A DNA stretch of 5,769 bases. Origin: JAUZQZ01 sp036985955 (lineage in GTDB: Bacteria > Pseudomonadota > Zetaproteobacteria > Mariprofundales > Mariprofundaceae). The stretch is taken from assembly GCA_036985955.1 (NCBI GenBank), contig BTQQ01000113.1, positions 1-5,769 of the forward strand, read 5' to 3'. Below, piece after piece: positions 5,101 through 5,769 of this stretch (within the stretch, counting starts at the first letter, position 1; every line of letters starts with the position of its first letter). Made by a program: the position numbers and the translations under genes. The notes beneath the pieces were generated by a model. The model had not been told where the DNA came from and ran no database searches. It worked only from the letters and a program-made list of their open reading frames with translations.

Positions 5101-5769
5101 ATGAGCTTGATGTTCCTTCCCCTGCACCTGATTCCCGCACCGGTGCAGGCCGTGGTGCTTGGCACGGTGCTGGACCTGTTTTTCAGCCGCGATGATTCCC
5201 TGTCGCCCTTGCTTGAAGGCTTGGAAGGCCGTGTGTTCCGTATCCACGTGCGGGATATGAATACGGTCTTTTATATGGGGTTCCGGGCAGGAAAGGCCTG
5301 GGTTCATACGTCGTTTGAAGGTGATGCGGATGTGCGCATTGATGCTACGACGGCAGGTTTTTCCCGTTTGTGCTTCGCCCATGAAGATCCGGATGACCTG
5401 GTGTTTCTGCAGGTGTTGAAGCTGTCCGGAGATTCTGAGGCGATGTTGCGTTTCAAGAAGCTTCTGCAGGCAGCGGATATTGACTGGGAGCGGGAGCTGC
5501 GAGCCGGTTTCGGGGAGTATTTTGGCAGTCGCGTGGCGCAGGCCGCAAAGGCTCTGGTCGGGGCGGAAGAAAAAGTATCGGAGGCCTCACACGAGACGAT
5601 CAGGCAGTGCCTGAAACAGATGGGTATTCCGGACCAGGAGCGGTTTGAGGCATGGCAGGCAGGTGTGGAAGATGTCAGCCGCAAGATAAGCCGTCTGAAG
5701 GCGCGGATCACACGATTGGAAAAATCCGTACCGGTCAAAAAGCCGGAACGCAAATCAAAGCGGAAATCT
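5101..5769 (+). CDS. ubiJ: SCP2-domain ubiquinone biosynthesis accessory protein, UbiJ-like (3' end cut by window)
   Basis: The ATG at 5101 opens a frame that stays open to the window end (223 codons visible). Residues about 10-128 form an SCP2-type lipid-binding domain: LEGLEGRVFRIHVRDM, GDADVRIDATTAGFSRL, HEDPDDLVFLQVLKLSGD and RFKKLLQAADIDW. This family holds hydrophobic quinone intermediates for the soluble Ubi enzymes. The C-terminal half matches the UbiJ layout: DWERELRAGFGEYFGSRVAQ (128-147), a helical linker, and a final heptad segment SRKISRLKARITRLEKS (193-209) followed by a Lys/Arg tail. E. coli UbiJ is about 200 aa and sits between ubiE and ubiB, so synteny agrees. Some SCP2 motifs (IHVRD, xDPDxLxF) look more like UbiT, the oxygen-independent-pathway paralogue. 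I favour UbiJ because of the C-terminal half and position. No strong Shine-Dalgarno is seen; GAG at 5089-5091 is the only hint. The gene is in the same frame as ubiE. Confidence 0.75.
   Translation, partial: MSLMFLPLHLIPAPVQAVVLGTVLDLFFSRDDSLSPLLEGLEGRVFRIHVRDMNTVFYMGFRAGKAWVHTSFEGDADVRIDATTAGFSRLCFAHEDPDDLVFLQVLKLSGDSEAMLRFKKLLQAADIDWERELRAGFGEYFGSRVAQAAKALVGAEEKVSEASHETIRQCLKQMGIPDQERFEAWQAGVEDVSRKISRLKARITRLEKSVPVKKPERKSKRKS

Noticed and set aside
5304..5753. Minus-strand frame opposite the UbiJ-like gene
   Set aside because: Arg/Ser-rich translation typical of an antisense shadow; the plus strand has an SCP2 domain.

Overview
The window is from a Pseudomonadota (proteobacterial) chromosome of mid GC content, probably an alphaproteobacterium. 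The evidence is a UbiE ubiquinone methyltransferase with the LDVAxGxGDIA-type motif I, and a Pseudomonas-like class II ribonucleotide reductase split into two polypeptides. The taxonomic call is an inference; no rRNA or other marker is present. No mobile element, tRNA, rRNA or CRISPR array was seen.

Left and centre (1-4053), minus strand: one tight unidirectional gene cluster, read right to left. It starts with nrdJa (catalytic B12-dependent ribonucleotide reductase, 723 aa). Two very small ORFs follow (58 and 55 codons, 1704-1880 and 1534-1701). Then comes nrdJb (211 aa, carrying the C-terminal cysteine-rich tail), two paralogous helical proteins of unknown function (127 and 126 aa), and the 5' end of a gene for a secreted protein that runs out of the window at base 1. 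Gaps between successive genes are 1, 2, -17, 4, 42 and 5 nt, so the set looks like one operon. The two small ORFs fill almost the whole apparent gap between the two halves of the reductase.

Intergenic region (4054-4338): a divergent regulatory region. On the nrdJ side it holds a strong ribosome binding site, a nearly perfect tandem 23-bp repeat, and a candidate promoter (TTGACA, 17-bp spacer, TAGGGT). An NrdR-box-like palindrome lies in the promoter spacer, and a weaker copy lies exactly 32 bp further upstream. A single DnaA-box-like nonamer lies closer to ubiE.

Right (4339-5769), plus strand: ubiE, then 15 nt later an SCP2-domain protein with the UbiJ layout (SCP2 domain, helical linker, C-terminal heptad segment), cut by the window end. 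This matches the ubiE-ubiJ(-ubiB) order of E. coli, so ubiB may lie just outside.

Together the window pairs an oxygen-independent dNTP synthesis operon with a divergently transcribed ubiquinone operon. The least explained parts are the two small ORFs inside the split reductase, the duplicated helical gene pair behind it, and the tandem repeat in the presumed nrdJ leader.
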